Made by a program: the position numbers and the translations under genes. DNA of 64,000 bases, taken from the NCBI RefSeq assembly GCF_018398335.1, contig NZ_JAHBRX010000001.1, positions 1,550,001-1,614,000 of the forward strand. Reading direction: 5' to 3'. Positions 8,730 through 17,830 of this stretch are shown one piece after another. Each line of letters starts with the position of its first letter. Position 1 is the first letter of the stretch. The DNA is from Chelatococcus sp. HY11 (lineage in GTDB: Bacteria; Pseudomonadota; Alphaproteobacteria; Rhizobiales; Beijerinckiaceae). A model generated the notes under the pieces. It did no database searches, had not been told where the DNA came from, and saw only the letters and a list, made by a program, of their open reading frames with translations.

Positions 8730-9157
8730 ACAGGAAGATCCAACTAGAGAGATATAGCTTTTATCCGAACAAGGTTTCGGCGCACCACACGTTTACACGT
8801 CTTAACTTTATTCAACCCTCATGCTCGTGGCGAGCGAAATCATAACCTCGATTTGGGCAATGCGCGAGCACCCAAATGCGGTAAAATTGCAAGTTTTTTA
8901 TGGTCATTTTTCCAGACCGGCGCTGGAGAAAAAGGCATGCCAAGTCCCAAGCATCCGCCTTCGAGGTCAGACGCGCGTCGTGCTTCTCCCCCTTGGAGCT
9001 TGAAAGCCCACCGCTCCAGCAAGCAACACAAGCTATATCGCCGACCCATCCCAACATATATTATCGCTTTTATTTCAAATCGTTACATTCATTTCCTCTG
9101 GCGGGACGCTCCCTCCAAAGCGTGCGGTGGAAGGTGCTTCCAAGACCCGATCGGGAA
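8730..9157. other. Intergenic region between pyc and the cold-shock gene
   Basis: No supportable gene. The 8730-8830 part is AT-rich by local standards and probably contains the promoter and leader of the cold-shock gene (minus strand). Nothing else recognisable was seen up to the terminator-like palindrome at 9158. Confidence 0.5.
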
Positions 9158-9202
9158 ACATAGGGACAGCCAATCAACCCCTTCGATCGGCCGTCCCTAT
9201 GT
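9158..9202 (-). terminator. Palindrome downstream of pyc, probable terminator
   Basis: Perfect 10-bp arms ACATAGGGAC (9158-9167) and GTCCCTATGT (9193-9202), extended inward by three more pairs after one mismatch, lie 10 bases past the pyc stop. On the minus strand TTTCCC follows, so the U tract is weak and the assignment rests on position and stem quality. Confidence 0.65.
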
Positions 9203-9211
9203 GAGACCGCC

Positions 9212-12200
9212 TTATGACAGCACGATCAGGAGGTCCTTGGCATCGATGGGACTGGCACGATTCACGAGAATCTCGGTCACAGTGCCATCACGTGGCGCAT
9301 GCAGGGTGGTTTCCATCTTCATGGCCTCGATCGTCAGGAGGACATCGCCGGCCTTCACGGGCTGGCCGACTGTCACGGCGATAGAGGAGACAGAGCCAGG
9401 CATTGGCGCGGCCACATGAGCGTCATTGCCATCCTCCGCCTTGCGGCGTTCGGGCTGCGAGGCGACAGCGGCGCGGTTCGGTACCTTGGCGATGCGCGGC
9501 TGCCCATTGAGTTCGAAGAAAACCCGGACCTGGCCCTCTTCGTCCGTCTCGCCTATCGCCTGCAGACGCACGACGAGCGCCTTGCCCTTCTCGAGCTCAA
9601 CGGAGATCTCGTCGCCGACCCCCATGCCATAGAAGAACACCGGTGTAGGCAGCATGGATACGGGCCCGTATTTACGCTGCGCGCCCGCGAATTCCGCGAA
9701 CACCTTGGGGTACATAAGATGCGCAGCCAAAGCCGCGTCATCGGCGTCCTCGTCGAGCACCTTCGTCGCATCGGCGCGCGCGGCATCGAGATCGCAAACA
9801 GCGAGAAGCGAACCCGGCCGCGCCGTGGACGGCTTCTCACCCTTGAGGGCCTTTCTGACGAGCCCCTCCGGCCAACCACCGGGCGGCTGGCCGAGATCGC
9901 CGCGCAGCATTTCCACTACCGAGGCCGGGAAAGCAATCTCCCGGTTCGGGTCGAGAACATCCGCCGAGGTCAAATCCTGCGCCACCATGGTGAGCGCGAG
10001 ATCGCCGACCACCTTGGACGACGGTGTCACCTTCACAATGTCTCCAAAGAGATCGTTTGCCGCGCGATAGGCTTTGGCGACATCATGCCAGCGGGTCTCC
10101 AGGCCGAGGGAGCGCGCCTGCTCCTTGAGATTGGTAAACTGGCCGCCCGGCATTTCGTGGAGATAAACCTCCGAAGCGCCAGCCTTGAGGTCGCTCTCGA
10201 AAGCCGCGTACTGCGCCCGCACCGCCTCCCAGTAAAAGCTGATCTGGCGGATGGCTTCCGGATCAAGGCCGCTTTCGCGCTCGCTGTGGCGCAGGGCCTC
10301 CACCATCGAGCCGAGACAGGGCTGGGATGTCAGGCCGGACATGGCATCCATGGCGCCGTCGACCGCATCGGCGCCGGCATCGATCGCCGCCAGCATGCTC
10401 GCCGCCGAAATGCCCGATGTGTCGTGGGTGTGGACGTGAAGCGGCAGCCCCACCTCTTCCCGCAGCGTCTTCACGAGAACACGGGCGGCGGCCGGACGCA
10501 GCAAGCCACCCATGTCCTTCAGGCCGAGGACATGGCAGCCAGCCGTCTCCAGCTCCTTGGCCAGGCCGACATAGTACTTCAGTGAATACTTGGAGCGGTC
10601 CGGGTCGAGAATGTCGCCAGTATAGCAGATGGCGCCTTCGGCAATCTTGCCGGTTTCTCCAACGGCGTCGATCGCGACGCGCATGTTCTCGACCCAATTG
10701 AGACAGTCGAAGATGCGGAAGAGATCAATGCCGCCCTTGGCCGCCTGACCAACGAAGAAGCGCACGACATTGTCGGGGTAGTTGGTGTAGCCGACACCGT
10801 TGGCGCCGCGCAGCAGCATCTGGAGCATCAGATTGGGCACGCGGTCACGCAGGAGCGCGAGACGCTCCCATGGATCCTCGTTGAGAAAGCGCATGGCCAC
10901 GTCGAAGGTCGCGCCGCCCCAGCATTCGAGCGACAGAAGTTGCGGCAGGCCGGATGCATAAGCATCCGCGATACCGACGATGTCATGGGTGCGCATGCGT
11001 GTCGCTATCAGCGACTGGTGCGCATCACGCATGGTGGTGTCGGTGAACAGGACCCGCTCTTCGGTGCGCATCCACTGGCCGAAGGCTTTGGCGCCGAGAT
11101 TATCGAGCAGTTGTTTGGTGCCCGCAGGCTTCTCGGCGGCAAAGACAGGGGCTACAGGCTTGCGCGCTTCAGCCGGCGGGCGCGGACGGTTCTTGACCTC
11201 CGGATGGCCGTTGACCGTGACATCGGCCACATAGGTCAAGAGCTTCGTCGCGCGGTCGCGACGCCGGCTGAACTGGAAGAGTTCCGGCGTATCGTCGATG
11301 AAGCGCGTGGTGTACTCGGCCTTGATGAAGCTCGGATGATCAAGCAGCGCTTCTAGAAAGGTGAGATTGGTGGCAACGCCGCGAATACGGTACTCGCGCA
11401 GCGCCCGGTTCATGCGGTGCGTTGCTTCCTCCGGCGTCTGAGCCCAGGCCGTGACCTTCTCCAGCATCGGATCGTAGAAGCGCGTCACGACCGCTCCGGA
11501 ATAGGCTGTGCCGCCGTCGACCCGGATACCGAAGCCGAAGGCGCCCCGGTAGGCCGAGATCCGCCCATAGTCCGGGATGAAGTTGTTTTCCGGATTTTCC
11601 GTGGTGATACGGCACTGAAGCGCATGGCCGTTGAGGTGGATGCCATCCTGGGCAGGAATGCCCGTCTCCGCGACATTGCCGATATGGCCCCCCTCAGCAA
11701 TGCGGATCTGCGCCTTGACGATGTCGAGCCCGGTCACGACCTCGGTGACGGTGTGCTCCACCTGGATACGTGGGTTCACCTCGATGAAATAGAAGGCGCC
11801 CGTGTCGGCATCCATCAGAAACTCGACCGTGCCGGCACCGACATAGCCGGTGGCGCGGCCAATCTTGAGCGCAGACTCGCAGAGCGCCCGCCGCTGGTCA
11901 TCGTCGAGGAATGGGGCCGGAGCGCGCTCCACAACCTTCTGGTGGCGGCGCTGAATGGAACAGTCGCGCTCGAACACATGCACGAGATTGCCATGGGTAT
12001 CGCCGAGAAGCTGCACCTCGACATGGCGTGCGCGGCGCACGAGCTTTTCGAGATAGACCTCGTCCTTACCGAAGGCCGCCTTGGCTTCTCGGCGGGCGGT
12101 CATCACCGAATCAAGGAGCGCGTCTTCGCTCTCGATCGGGCGCATGCCACGCCCGCCGCCACCCCATGAGGCCTTAAGCATCACGGGATAGCCGATCTCG

Positions 12201-12670
12201 GCGGCCAATCGCTTGATCTCGGCTGGATCTTCGGGCAGCGGGTCCGTCGCGGGCATCACCGGCACGCCGACGCTGATGGCGAGGTTACGCGCGGCGACCT
12301 TGTTTCCGAGCGTCCGCATGGTCTGGGGACGCGGACCGACAAAGACGATCCCGGCGGAGGCACAGGCCTCGGCGAATTCAGGACTTTCCGACAGAAAGCC
12401 ATAACCGGGGTGGATGGCATCGACTTTCGCCGCCTTGGCCACCCGGATGACCTCATCGATCGCGAGATACGCCTCCAGCGGACCGAGTGTCTTCTCCCCA
12501 TGGGCGCCCCGCCCCACCTGATAGGCTTCGTCAGCCTTGAAACGGTGAAGCGAGAGCTTGTCCTCCTCGGCGTAGATCGCGACCGTCTGGATGCCGAGCT
12601 CGGTGGCGGCGCGGAAAACGCGGATCGCGATTTCCGAACGGTTGGCGACTAACAGCCTTTTGATCTTCAT
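9212..12670 (-). CDS. pyc: Pyruvate carboxylase
   Basis: 1152 residues, full length for the single-chain alpha4 enzyme. Order of domains: biotin carboxylase (1-460; ATP loop KASWGGGGRGM, EVNPRIQVEHTVTE), carboxyltransferase (about 530-800; TTMRDAHQSL, metal-site histidines in LHVHTHDTSG, carboxylated lysine region LKDMGG), allosteric/tetramer domain, and C-terminal biotinyl domain with EAMKME, the biotin being on K1118. It converts pyruvate, bicarbonate and ATP to oxaloacetate, replenishing the TCA cycle. Acetyl-CoA activation is usual for the family. Monocistronic: palindrome downstream, about 200 bases without a gene upstream. Confidence 0.98.
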   Translation of the reverse strand: MKIKRLLVANRSEIAIRVFRAATELGIQTVAIYAEEDKLSLHRFKADEAYQVGRGAHGEKTLGPLEAYLAIDEVIRVAKAAKVDAIHPGYGFLSESPEFAEACASAGIVFVGPRPQTMRTLGNKVAARNLAISVGVPVMPATDPLPEDPAEIKRLAAEIGYPVMLKASWGGGGRGMRPIESEDALLDSVMTARREAKAAFGKDEVYLEKLVRRARHVEVQLLGDTHGNLVHVFERDCSIQRRHQKVVERAPAPFLDDDQRRALCESALKIGRATGYVGAGTVEFLMDADTGAFYFIEVNPRIQVEHTVTEVVTGLDIVKAQIRIAEGGHIGNVAETGIPAQDGIHLNGHALQCRITTENPENNFIPDYGRISAYRGAFGFGIRVDGGTAYSGAVVTRFYDPMLEKVTAWAQTPEEATHRMNRALREYRIRGVATNLTFLEALLDHPSFIKAEYTTRFIDDTPELFQFSRRRDRATKLLTYVADVTVNGHPEVKNRPRPPAEARKPVAPVFAAEKPAGTKQLLDNLGAKAFGQWMRTEERVLFTDTTMRDAHQSLIATRMRTHDIVGIADAYASGLPQLLSLECWGGATFDVAMRFLNEDPWERLALLRDRVPNLMLQMLLRGANGVGYTNYPDNVVRFFVGQAAKGGIDLFRIFDCLNWVENMRVAIDAVGETGKIAEGAICYTGDILDPDRSKYSLKYYVGLAKELETAGCHVLGLKDMGGLLRPAAARVLVKTLREEVGLPLHVHTHDTSGISAASMLAAIDAGADAVDGAMDAMSGLTSQPCLGSMVEALRHSERESGLDPEAIRQISFYWEAVRAQYAAFESDLKAGASEVYLHEMPGGQFTNLKEQARSLGLETRWHDVAKAYRAANDLFGDIVKVTPSSKVVGDLALTMVAQDLTSADVLDPNREIAFPASVVEMLRGDLGQPPGGWPEGLVRKALKGEKPSTARPGSLLAVCDLDAARADATKVLDEDADDAALAAHLMYPKVFAEFAGAQRKYGPVSMLPTPVFFYGMGVGDEISVELEKGKALVVRLQAIGETDEEGQVRVFFELNGQPRIAKVPNRAAVASQPERRKAEDGNDAHVAAPMPGSVSSIAVTVGQPVKAGDVLLTIEAMKMETTLHAPRDGTVTEILVNRASPIDAKDLLIVLS

Positions 12671-12868
12671 TATGCATCGCTCCTCATGGGCGCATTGCGG
12701 CGCACCTTATTTTGCTGCGATGCAATATTCAGACTATATTGATGAGAAATTCAAGCCTGACATGTCAGCATGCGCCGGGTACGCCACGGAGCATGCTCAA
12801 GCGGAGACGAAATCCGCAGCTGAATGCTTTGCGGGCTACGATCCAGGGTTAGTCACGTCCGGGCTCAC

Positions 12869-13915
12869 TTAATCCGCGACGGACCAGGCGGTGTTCTCCC
12901 CGCCGCGATAGATATGCACGGCCTCGCCCGTCCCCAGCGTGACGTCCTCGGCCACGAAACGCGGCCTCTTGATCAATGTGATCGTGTCCTCGTTCGGCTC
13001 CAGCCCGTAGTGCCGCGGGCCGTTGAGACTGGCGAAGGCTTCGAACTTGTCGAGCGCGCCCTCTTCGTCGAAAACCTGTGCATAGGTTGCAAGCGCAACC
13101 GGCGCGACGAACAAGCCAGCGCAACCGCAGGCGGCCTCCTTGGCGCCGCGTGTGTGAGGCGCGGTGTCTGTGCCCAGAAAGAAGCGGGCGCTGCCCGAAG
13201 TCGCGGCCCGTCGCAAAGCCTGCCTGTGGTTCTCGCGCTTGGCGATCGGCAAGCAGTAATAGTGAGGGCGAATGCCACCCTGGAAGATGGCGTTGCGGTT
13301 GAACATCAAATGATGCGGCGTGATGGTCGCGCCGATTCCGGGCCGGGCGCCCTCGACATAGGCGACGCCCTCCGCGCTCGTCACGTGCTCCATCGTGATC
13401 ACGAGGCCCGGAAAGCGCTTCGCCAGCGGCTCGAGCACCCGTTCGACGAACACCGCTTCGCGATCGAAAATGTCTACGTCCCCATCCGTGACCTCCCCAT
13501 GCATCAGGAGCGGCACGCCGGTGCGTTCCATCGCGGCAAGGACGGAGTAGACCGCCTCTATGCGCGAGATACCGAAATGCGAATTGGTCGTCGCATGCTG
13601 CGGATAGAGCTTCACCGCCGCGATCGTGCCATTGGCGTAGCCGGCGACCACATCCTCGGCGTCGGTATCGTCGGTCATGTAGAGGGTCATCAGCGGCTTG
13701 AAGTCGCTGCCCTGCGGCAAGGCCGCCTCAATGCGCTGGCGATAGACGAGCGCATCGGCGGTCGTGACGACCGGAGGCACCAAGTTGGGCATGATGATAG
13801 CCCGGCCGAACTGGCCGGCGGTGTGGGAAACGACCGCCTCGAGCATCGCGCCATCACGCAGATGGACATGCCAGTCATCGGGGCGGCGGATGGTGATGCG
13901 TTCGCTCATGTTCAA
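12869..13915 (-). CDS. pyrC: Dihydroorotase (PyrC type)
   Basis: 348 residues, identical in length to E. coli PyrC. Zinc ligands WHVHLRD give H16 and H18; the carboxylated lysine is K102 in AAVKLYP, again the E. coli position; further ligands lie in LMHGEV, TMEHVT and the catalytic aspartate in LGTDTAPH. It catalyses ring closure of carbamoyl-aspartate to dihydroorotate in pyrimidine synthesis, in the cytoplasm. Not in an operon with other pyr genes here; pyc is 198 bases downstream on the same strand. Confidence 0.97.
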   Translation of the reverse strand: MNMSERITIRRPDDWHVHLRDGAMLEAVVSHTAGQFGRAIIMPNLVPPVVTTADALVYRQRIEAALPQGSDFKPLMTLYMTDDTDAEDVVAGYANGTIAAVKLYPQHATTNSHFGISRIEAVYSVLAAMERTGVPLLMHGEVTDGDVDIFDREAVFVERVLEPLAKRFPGLVITMEHVTSAEGVAYVEGARPGIGATITPHHLMFNRNAIFQGGIRPHYYCLPIAKRENHRQALRRAATSGSARFFLGTDTAPHTRGAKEAACGCAGLFVAPVALATYAQVFDEEGALDKFEAFASLNGPRHYGLEPNEDTITLIKRPRFVAEDVTLGTGEAVHIYRGGENTAWSVAD

Positions 13916-14035
13916 CTCCAGTCTGTCAGCGCGTCATAGACCAGCCATCACGACAAGAACAGATACCAGTCGCGGACGCCGCCATGGACAAAAGACCCGT
14001 GGCTGCACATATGGTCCTACGGAACGCAGGTCCGA

Positions 14036-14214
14036 CGATTGACGCAACACGTCAATCGGTTCATGACACCCGTATCCGGCCATGATGGCCGGGGCTTTGG
14101 AGCCATCCCCACGATGTCAAGCGACAGTAGTACCGCCCGCCCGGAGATGGCTGCCCGCTGAGCCGCAAGGCTTACCGTGCCGCCCTGCTCCATGGCGCGG
14201 CAACGGAGTAAGCC
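14036..14214 (+). promoter_or_regulatory. Structured leader of mgtE, possible translational switch
   Basis: Successive perfect stems occur: CGATTGACG/CGTCAATCG (14036-14058), CCGGCC/GGCCGG (14076-14092), AGCC-GCAA-GGCT (14161-14172, GNRA loop) and TGCCGC/GCGGCA (14178-14202). Bases 14169-14175 (GGCTTAC) are also complementary to 14208-14214 (GTAAGCC), which joins the ribosome site GGAG (14205-14208) to the start codon at 14215. The GNRA hairpin and this long pairing exclude each other, as in a translational riboswitch. I do not recognise the Mg2+ M-box consensus. Regulatory role is inference. Confidence 0.45.
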
Positions 14215-15609
14215 ATGCAAAACGATATCCTGATGCGCGGCCGCGCCGTCTTGGCGCAAAACGTCTTGGCGCCAGAAGTGTTGGCGCAGGACCTCAATGC
14301 AGACAATCCCTCGACCGCCCTTCTCGTCGAGCGTCTCACAGCGCTTGATCCAAGCGACGCGGCGGCGGCGCTCCTCGTCCTGCCGCGCCGTCGCGCGGTC
14401 GCCGTCTGCGACCGCCCGGAATTCCTGACAGCAGCCGAGGTTTTCGCGGCCCTCCCGCGACAAGAGGCGGCGGCCTTTCTCGCGGACATGTCGGCGGACC
14501 GCGCGACCGACGTGCTGGGCACGCTGGCCGCGCATTTGCGCAACGAACTCCTGGCGCGGATCGAGCCCCGCACCCGGGCCACGCTGAAACAGCTGCTCGC
14601 CTACCCCGTCGATACGGCGGGCGGCATCATGACCACGGAATTTGTGGCCCTGCCGGAAACGACGACGGTCGCGGGCGCGCTCGCCCATATCCGCACTGTC
14701 GAGCAGAGCCGTGAGACCATCTATGCCATCTACGTCGTCGACGGCGAACAACGGCTGACAGCCGCGATAACCCTGCGCCGGCTGATAGCGGCGGACCCGT
14801 CCGCGACGATCATTTCCCTTTCCGCGGGACGGCCGCCTGTCGTGGTTCGTTCCGACACGGATAGGGAGACGGTTGCCGCGACCATCCGCCGGCACGATCT
14901 TCTCGCCGTGCCTGTCGTGAATGACGCCGGACATATACTCGGGATCGTCACCGTCGATGACGTCCTCGACGCGATCATCGCCGAAACGACGGAAGACGTG
15001 CACAAGTTCGGTGGCCTGGAGACCTTCAGCGAGCCTTATCTGCAGATCGGCTTCCTGTCGATGATCCGTAAACGCGCCGGCTGGCTCTGCGCCCTGTTTC
15101 TCTCCGAAATGTTGACCGCCTCGGCGATGCAGCATTTCGAAGCGGAACTGGAGCGCGCCATCGTGCTCACGCTGTTCATTCCGCTCATCATGAGTTCGGG
15201 CGGTAACTCCGGAAGCCAGGCGACCTCGCTTCTCATCCGGGCGCTTGCCCTCGGCCAGGTCAGGTTGCGTGACTGGTGGAGAGTGGTTCTGCGCGAGATG
15301 CCGGCCGGACTGACCCTCGGCATCATCCTCGGCACCATCGGCATCGCGCGCATCAGCATCTGGCAGGGACTGGGGCTCTATGACTACGGACCCTACTGGA
15401 TGCTGATCGCGGCAACGGTCGGGGCAGGCCTCATCGGCATCGTGACCTTTGGCTCAATGGCGGGGGCCATGCTGCCCTTCATCCTGCAGCGCCTCGGCTT
15501 CGATCCAGCCAGCGCCTCTGCACCCTTCGTCGCAACCCTCGTCGATGTCACAGGCCTCATCATCTATTTCTCGGTTGCGACAGTCATCCTCAGCGGAACC
15601 CTGCTGTAG
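14215..15609 (+). CDS. mgtE: Magnesium transporter MgtE
   Basis: 464 residues with the MgtE layout: N-terminal helical domain (about 1-130), paired CBS domains (about 131-265, including GIVTVDDVLDAI) and a C-terminal region of five membrane helices (about 285-464), with the selectivity-loop motif SSGGNSGSQA and a second conserved stretch near PFILQRLGFDPA. The family forms Mg2+-gated Mg2+ channels in the inner membrane; the CBS and N domains sense cytosolic Mg2+. GGAG precedes the ATG by six bases. Upstream leader may regulate translation; downstream lies a palindromic repeat. Confidence 0.96.
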   Translation: MQNDILMRGRAVLAQNVLAPEVLAQDLNADNPSTALLVERLTALDPSDAAAALLVLPRRRAVAVCDRPEFLTAAEVFAALPRQEAAAFLADMSADRATDVLGTLAAHLRNELLARIEPRTRATLKQLLAYPVDTAGGIMTTEFVALPETTTVAGALAHIRTVEQSRETIYAIYVVDGEQRLTAAITLRRLIAADPSATIISLSAGRPPVVVRSDTDRETVAATIRRHDLLAVPVVNDAGHILGIVTVDDVLDAIIAETTEDVHKFGGLETFSEPYLQIGFLSMIRKRAGWLCALFLSEMLTASAMQHFEAELERAIVLTLFIPLIMSSGGNSGSQATSLLIRALALGQVRLRDWWRVVLREMPAGLTLGIILGTIGIARISIWQGLGLYDYGPYWMLIAATVGAGLIGIVTFGSMAGAMLPFILQRLGFDPASASAPFVATLVDVTGLIIYFSVATVILSGTLL

Positions 15610-15653
15610 GGCGCGTGGACAGTTGCCGGGGTGAAGCGACCGGGACCTCCGTC

Positions 15654-15799
15654 GTCATTCCGGGGCGGGCCACGGGCCCGGGCCCGAAACCCATGAATAC
15701 AACGCCAGACAAATGGAGGGCCTCGTCCGACGCGTTTTCTTGTCAGACCTCGTGTTGATGGATTCCGGGCTCTTCGCTGACGCGAAGCCCCGGAAAGAC
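15654..15799. repeat. Intergenic palindromic repeat element
   Basis: A 146-base unit bounded by near-perfect inverted termini GTCATTCCGGGGC (15654-15666) and GCCCCGGAAAGAC (15787-15799, one mismatch). The interior holds GGGCCCGGGCCCG and a small hairpin CTTCGC/GCGAAG next to the right end. The ATTCCGGG...CCCGGAAT style of flank is familiar from dispersed intergenic repeats of Bradyrhizobium-like Rhizobiales. It lies just after mgtE and may also serve as a transcript end. Copy number in the genome cannot be seen from one window. Confidence 0.6.
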
Positions 15800-15802
15800 C
15801 GC

Positions 15803-15861
15803 GCCCTTGGGAAAGGGCAAATCCGCCCCTCGAAAAAAATCTAAAAAAATCGCGAGGGGCG
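15803..15861 (+). promoter_or_regulatory. Two hairpins upstream of the Gly/His-rich gene
   Basis: GCCCTT-GGGA-AAGGGC (15803-15818) is a perfect hairpin with a GNRA loop. CGCCCCTCG (15824-15832) and CGAGGGGCG (15853-15861) are perfect 9-bp arms around a 20-base A-rich loop. They sit 81-139 bases before the next start codon and may be a leader structure or part of the promoter; the A-run is striking in this GC-rich DNA. Confidence 0.35.
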
Positions 15862-15941
15862 TGAACCTTTTCCCGCCTCGTCGCGACCAATGGTCATCGG
15901 GATCGCAGAGGGCGATACCGCACTCGAAATGGAGAACACCG

Positions 15942-16373
15942 ATGACCGCTCTCTCTTTGAAATCCGCGCCTTCCCTGAAGACCGCACTCGCCGCCTTCGC
16001 TCTGGCCACGGCCGCTCTCACTGTCTCAACTTTCACAAGCACGGCCTATGCCGGCCCCGGCTTCGGCGGGCCTGGCACTCTCTCGGGCCACGGCGGTCAT
16101 GGTGGCGGTGGGGGACATGGTGGTGGAGGACATGGTGGTGGCCACGGCTGGGGCGGTCCCGGCAAGCCCGGCCCACACTGGGGTGGTGGCTACCGCCCGC
16201 ATCGTCCGGGCTACTGGGGACCGCGCGGTGCTTTCTATGCAGGCATCCCGATTGCCATCGGCATCGCCGGCGCCACCGCCTACGCAAGCGGGCCAGATTG
16301 CTACCGGGTTTATCGCAAGGTCTTCGTGAAGGGTGTCGGCAGGGTCGTGCGGCCAGTGACCATCTGCGATTGA
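15942..16373 (+). CDS. Secreted Gly/His-rich protein of unknown function
   Basis: 143 residues; the ATG at 15942 has GGAG ten bases upstream. Residues 1-36 are a signal peptide ending in AYAG. Then comes a low-complexity Gly/His segment (about 37-95: repeated GHGGGG and GGHGGG units, then GPGKPGPHWGGGYRPH). The C-terminal part has a short hydrophobic stretch (IPIAIGIAGATAYA) and two cysteines (PDCYRVYRK and VTICD). His-rich repeats suggest binding of nickel, copper or zinc, but that is inference. Similar small exported proteins are common in Rhizobiales without known function. The sigma-factor operon begins 169 bases downstream. Confidence 0.72.
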   Translation: MTALSLKSAPSLKTALAAFALATAALTVSTFTSTAYAGPGFGGPGTLSGHGGHGGGGGHGGGGHGGGHGWGGPGKPGPHWGGGYRPHRPGYWGPRGAFYAGIPIAIGIAGATAYASGPDCYRVYRKVFVKGVGRVVRPVTICD

Positions 16374-16541
16374 TCGCGCGACACAGGGTACACCATGTGG
16401 AAGCGACGAGGGGGCGGACCGCCATCCGTCCCCTGATCATCAGGCGGCCAGCGACCCATGATCACGATAAGCGATTGGCAACGGTATCAGACTGCGGCAG
16501 GCTCGCGCCAAGCTGTCCTGTGGCGGCGACCAGGAAAAACG

Positions 16542-17102
16542 ATGGCGGGGATGTCCGAGGCAGAACTGGTGGAACGGCTCGTGGTCGGCGACAAGGCCGC
16601 CATGCGGGCGATCTTCACCGCCCATCATCTGCGCGTCTTCCGGTTCGTTCTGCGATTGGTGGGGCGGGAGGATGTCGCCGAGGATGTGGTGACCGAGGTC
16701 TTCCTTGACCTTTGGCGACAGGCAAGCCAGTTCGAGCAGCGATCAAGTCTCTCCACATGGCTCCTGGCGATGGCCCGCAACAAAGCCTATTCCGCCCTGC
16801 GCCGACGGCGTGAGGAGCAGCTCGAGGATGGGGTAGCCGAGGCGATCCCCGACCAGGACGACACGCCGGAAATCCATGCCCAGAAGATCAACAAGGCCGC
16901 GATCATGCGTCAGTGTCTCGACAGGCTCACGCCGGAGCACCGCGTGGTCATGGATCTGGTCTATTATCACGAAGAGCCGATCGAAGCCGTCAGCCGTATC
17001 CTCGAGATCCCCGAGAACACGGTGAAGACGCGGATGTTCCATGCGCGCAAGCGCTTGTCGGAACTCTGCAAGGCGGCTGGATTGGACAGGGGGTGGCCAT
17101 GA
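16542..17102 (+). CDS. ECF-family RNA polymerase sigma factor
   Basis: 186 residues from the ATG at 16542 (AGGA six bases upstream; a start at 16458 would add 28 atypical residues without a ribosome site). Sigma-70 region 2 is seen in LRVFRFVLRLVGREDVAEDV and FLDLWRQ, region 4 in PEHRVVMDLVYYH and IPENTVKTRMFHARKRL. The final four bases overlap the anti-sigma start (ATGA), indicating translational coupling. Such sigma factors direct RNA polymerase to stress or envelope promoters when their membrane anti-sigma releases them; it probably also transcribes this operon. Confidence 0.94.
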   Translation: MAGMSEAELVERLVVGDKAAMRAIFTAHHLRVFRFVLRLVGREDVAEDVVTEVFLDLWRQASQFEQRSSLSTWLLAMARNKAYSALRRRREEQLEDGVAEAIPDQDDTPEIHAQKINKAAIMRQCLDRLTPEHRVVMDLVYYHEEPIEAVSRILEIPENTVKTRMFHARKRLSELCKAAGLDRGWP

Positions 17103-17791
17103 GCCCAACCACGACCCAACACCCCGGCGACGCGCCGGAGCCGATCGAGGCCCTGCTACCCTGGTATGCGGCCGGGACCCTAGACGATGCCGAAACGGCG
17201 GCGGTCGAGAAGGCGCTTGCCGCTGATGCCGGGTTGCGCGTCCAGCTCGCGCTGATCCGCGAGGATCAGGCAGACGTCATCCATGCCGCAGAAAGCATCG
17301 CCGCGCCGTCCACACGCATGGCCGGAAAGCTGTTCGCGGCGATCGACGCGGAGCCCACACCCGCCGCGCGTCAGCCGCCACGCCAGTTCCCCTGGCTCGA
17401 ACAGCTCGGCATCTGGCTCGGAGCGCTGACACCACGCAAGCTCGCATTCGCGGCGCTGTCCGCCGCCGCACTGGTGGCCCTGCAGGCAGGCATCGTTGCC
17501 GCGCTGATGGCCGCGCGCACCCCGGGCGCGACCTACGAAGTCGCGTCCGGATCGGGCAATATGACGTCGGGCGCGCATTCCGTGCTCGTCGCCTTCGAGC
17601 CCACCGCGCGGCTTGAGCAGATCACGGCGCTGCTTGGCGAGCTCAATGCATCAATTGTCGAAGGACCGCGCGCAGGAGGCCTGTTCCGGCTTCGCTTTGC
17701 CGATAGCGGCGACAGCACGGCCATGGCTTCCCGCCTGGCGCGGCTGAACAACGCCAAAGGCATCGTCAGGCTGGTCGCTCCGACGAACTGA
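17099..17791 (+). CDS. Membrane-bound anti-sigma factor
   Basis: 230 residues. The cytoplasmic N-terminus (EALLPWYAAGTLDDAETAAVE) resembles the anti-sigma zinc-finger-type helix bundle but lacks the HxxxCxxC zinc motif. One transmembrane helix (about 118-142, KLAFAALSAAALVALQAG) is followed by an exported domain of about 90 residues (VLVAFEPTARLEQITALLGEL...). The exported domain ends with an IVRLV strand reminiscent of subtilase pro-domains. Overlap with the sigma gene supports a sigma/anti-sigma pair; the downstream protease could act on the exported part (inference). Confidence 0.85.
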   Translation: MSPTTTQHPGDAPEPIEALLPWYAAGTLDDAETAAVEKALAADAGLRVQLALIREDQADVIHAAESIAAPSTRMAGKLFAAIDAEPTPAARQPPRQFPWLEQLGIWLGALTPRKLAFAALSAAALVALQAGIVAALMAARTPGATYEVASGSGNMTSGAHSVLVAFEPTARLEQITALLGELNASIVEGPRAGGLFRLRFADSGDSTAMASRLARLNNAKGIVRLVAPTN

Positions 17792-17830
17792 CTCATATCG
17801 GGATCTCCCGGTAAGATTAAGGAGGCGTCT

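Noticed and set aside
9299-10585. 428-codon plus-strand frame inside pyc
   Set aside because: Antisense to a certain, fully conserved pyruvate carboxylase; typical long shadow frame of high-GC DNA.
12824-13939. 371-codon plus-strand frame
   Set aside because: Antisense to dihydroorotase, whose active-site residues are all present on the other strand.
14147-14161. Four-codon upstream ORF (MAAR) in the mgtE leader
   Set aside because: The GGAG directly touches its ATG, leaving no spacing for initiation; kept only as a curiosity.
14017-15135. 372-codon minus-strand frame opposite mgtE
   Set aside because: Shadow of the MgtE coding frame.
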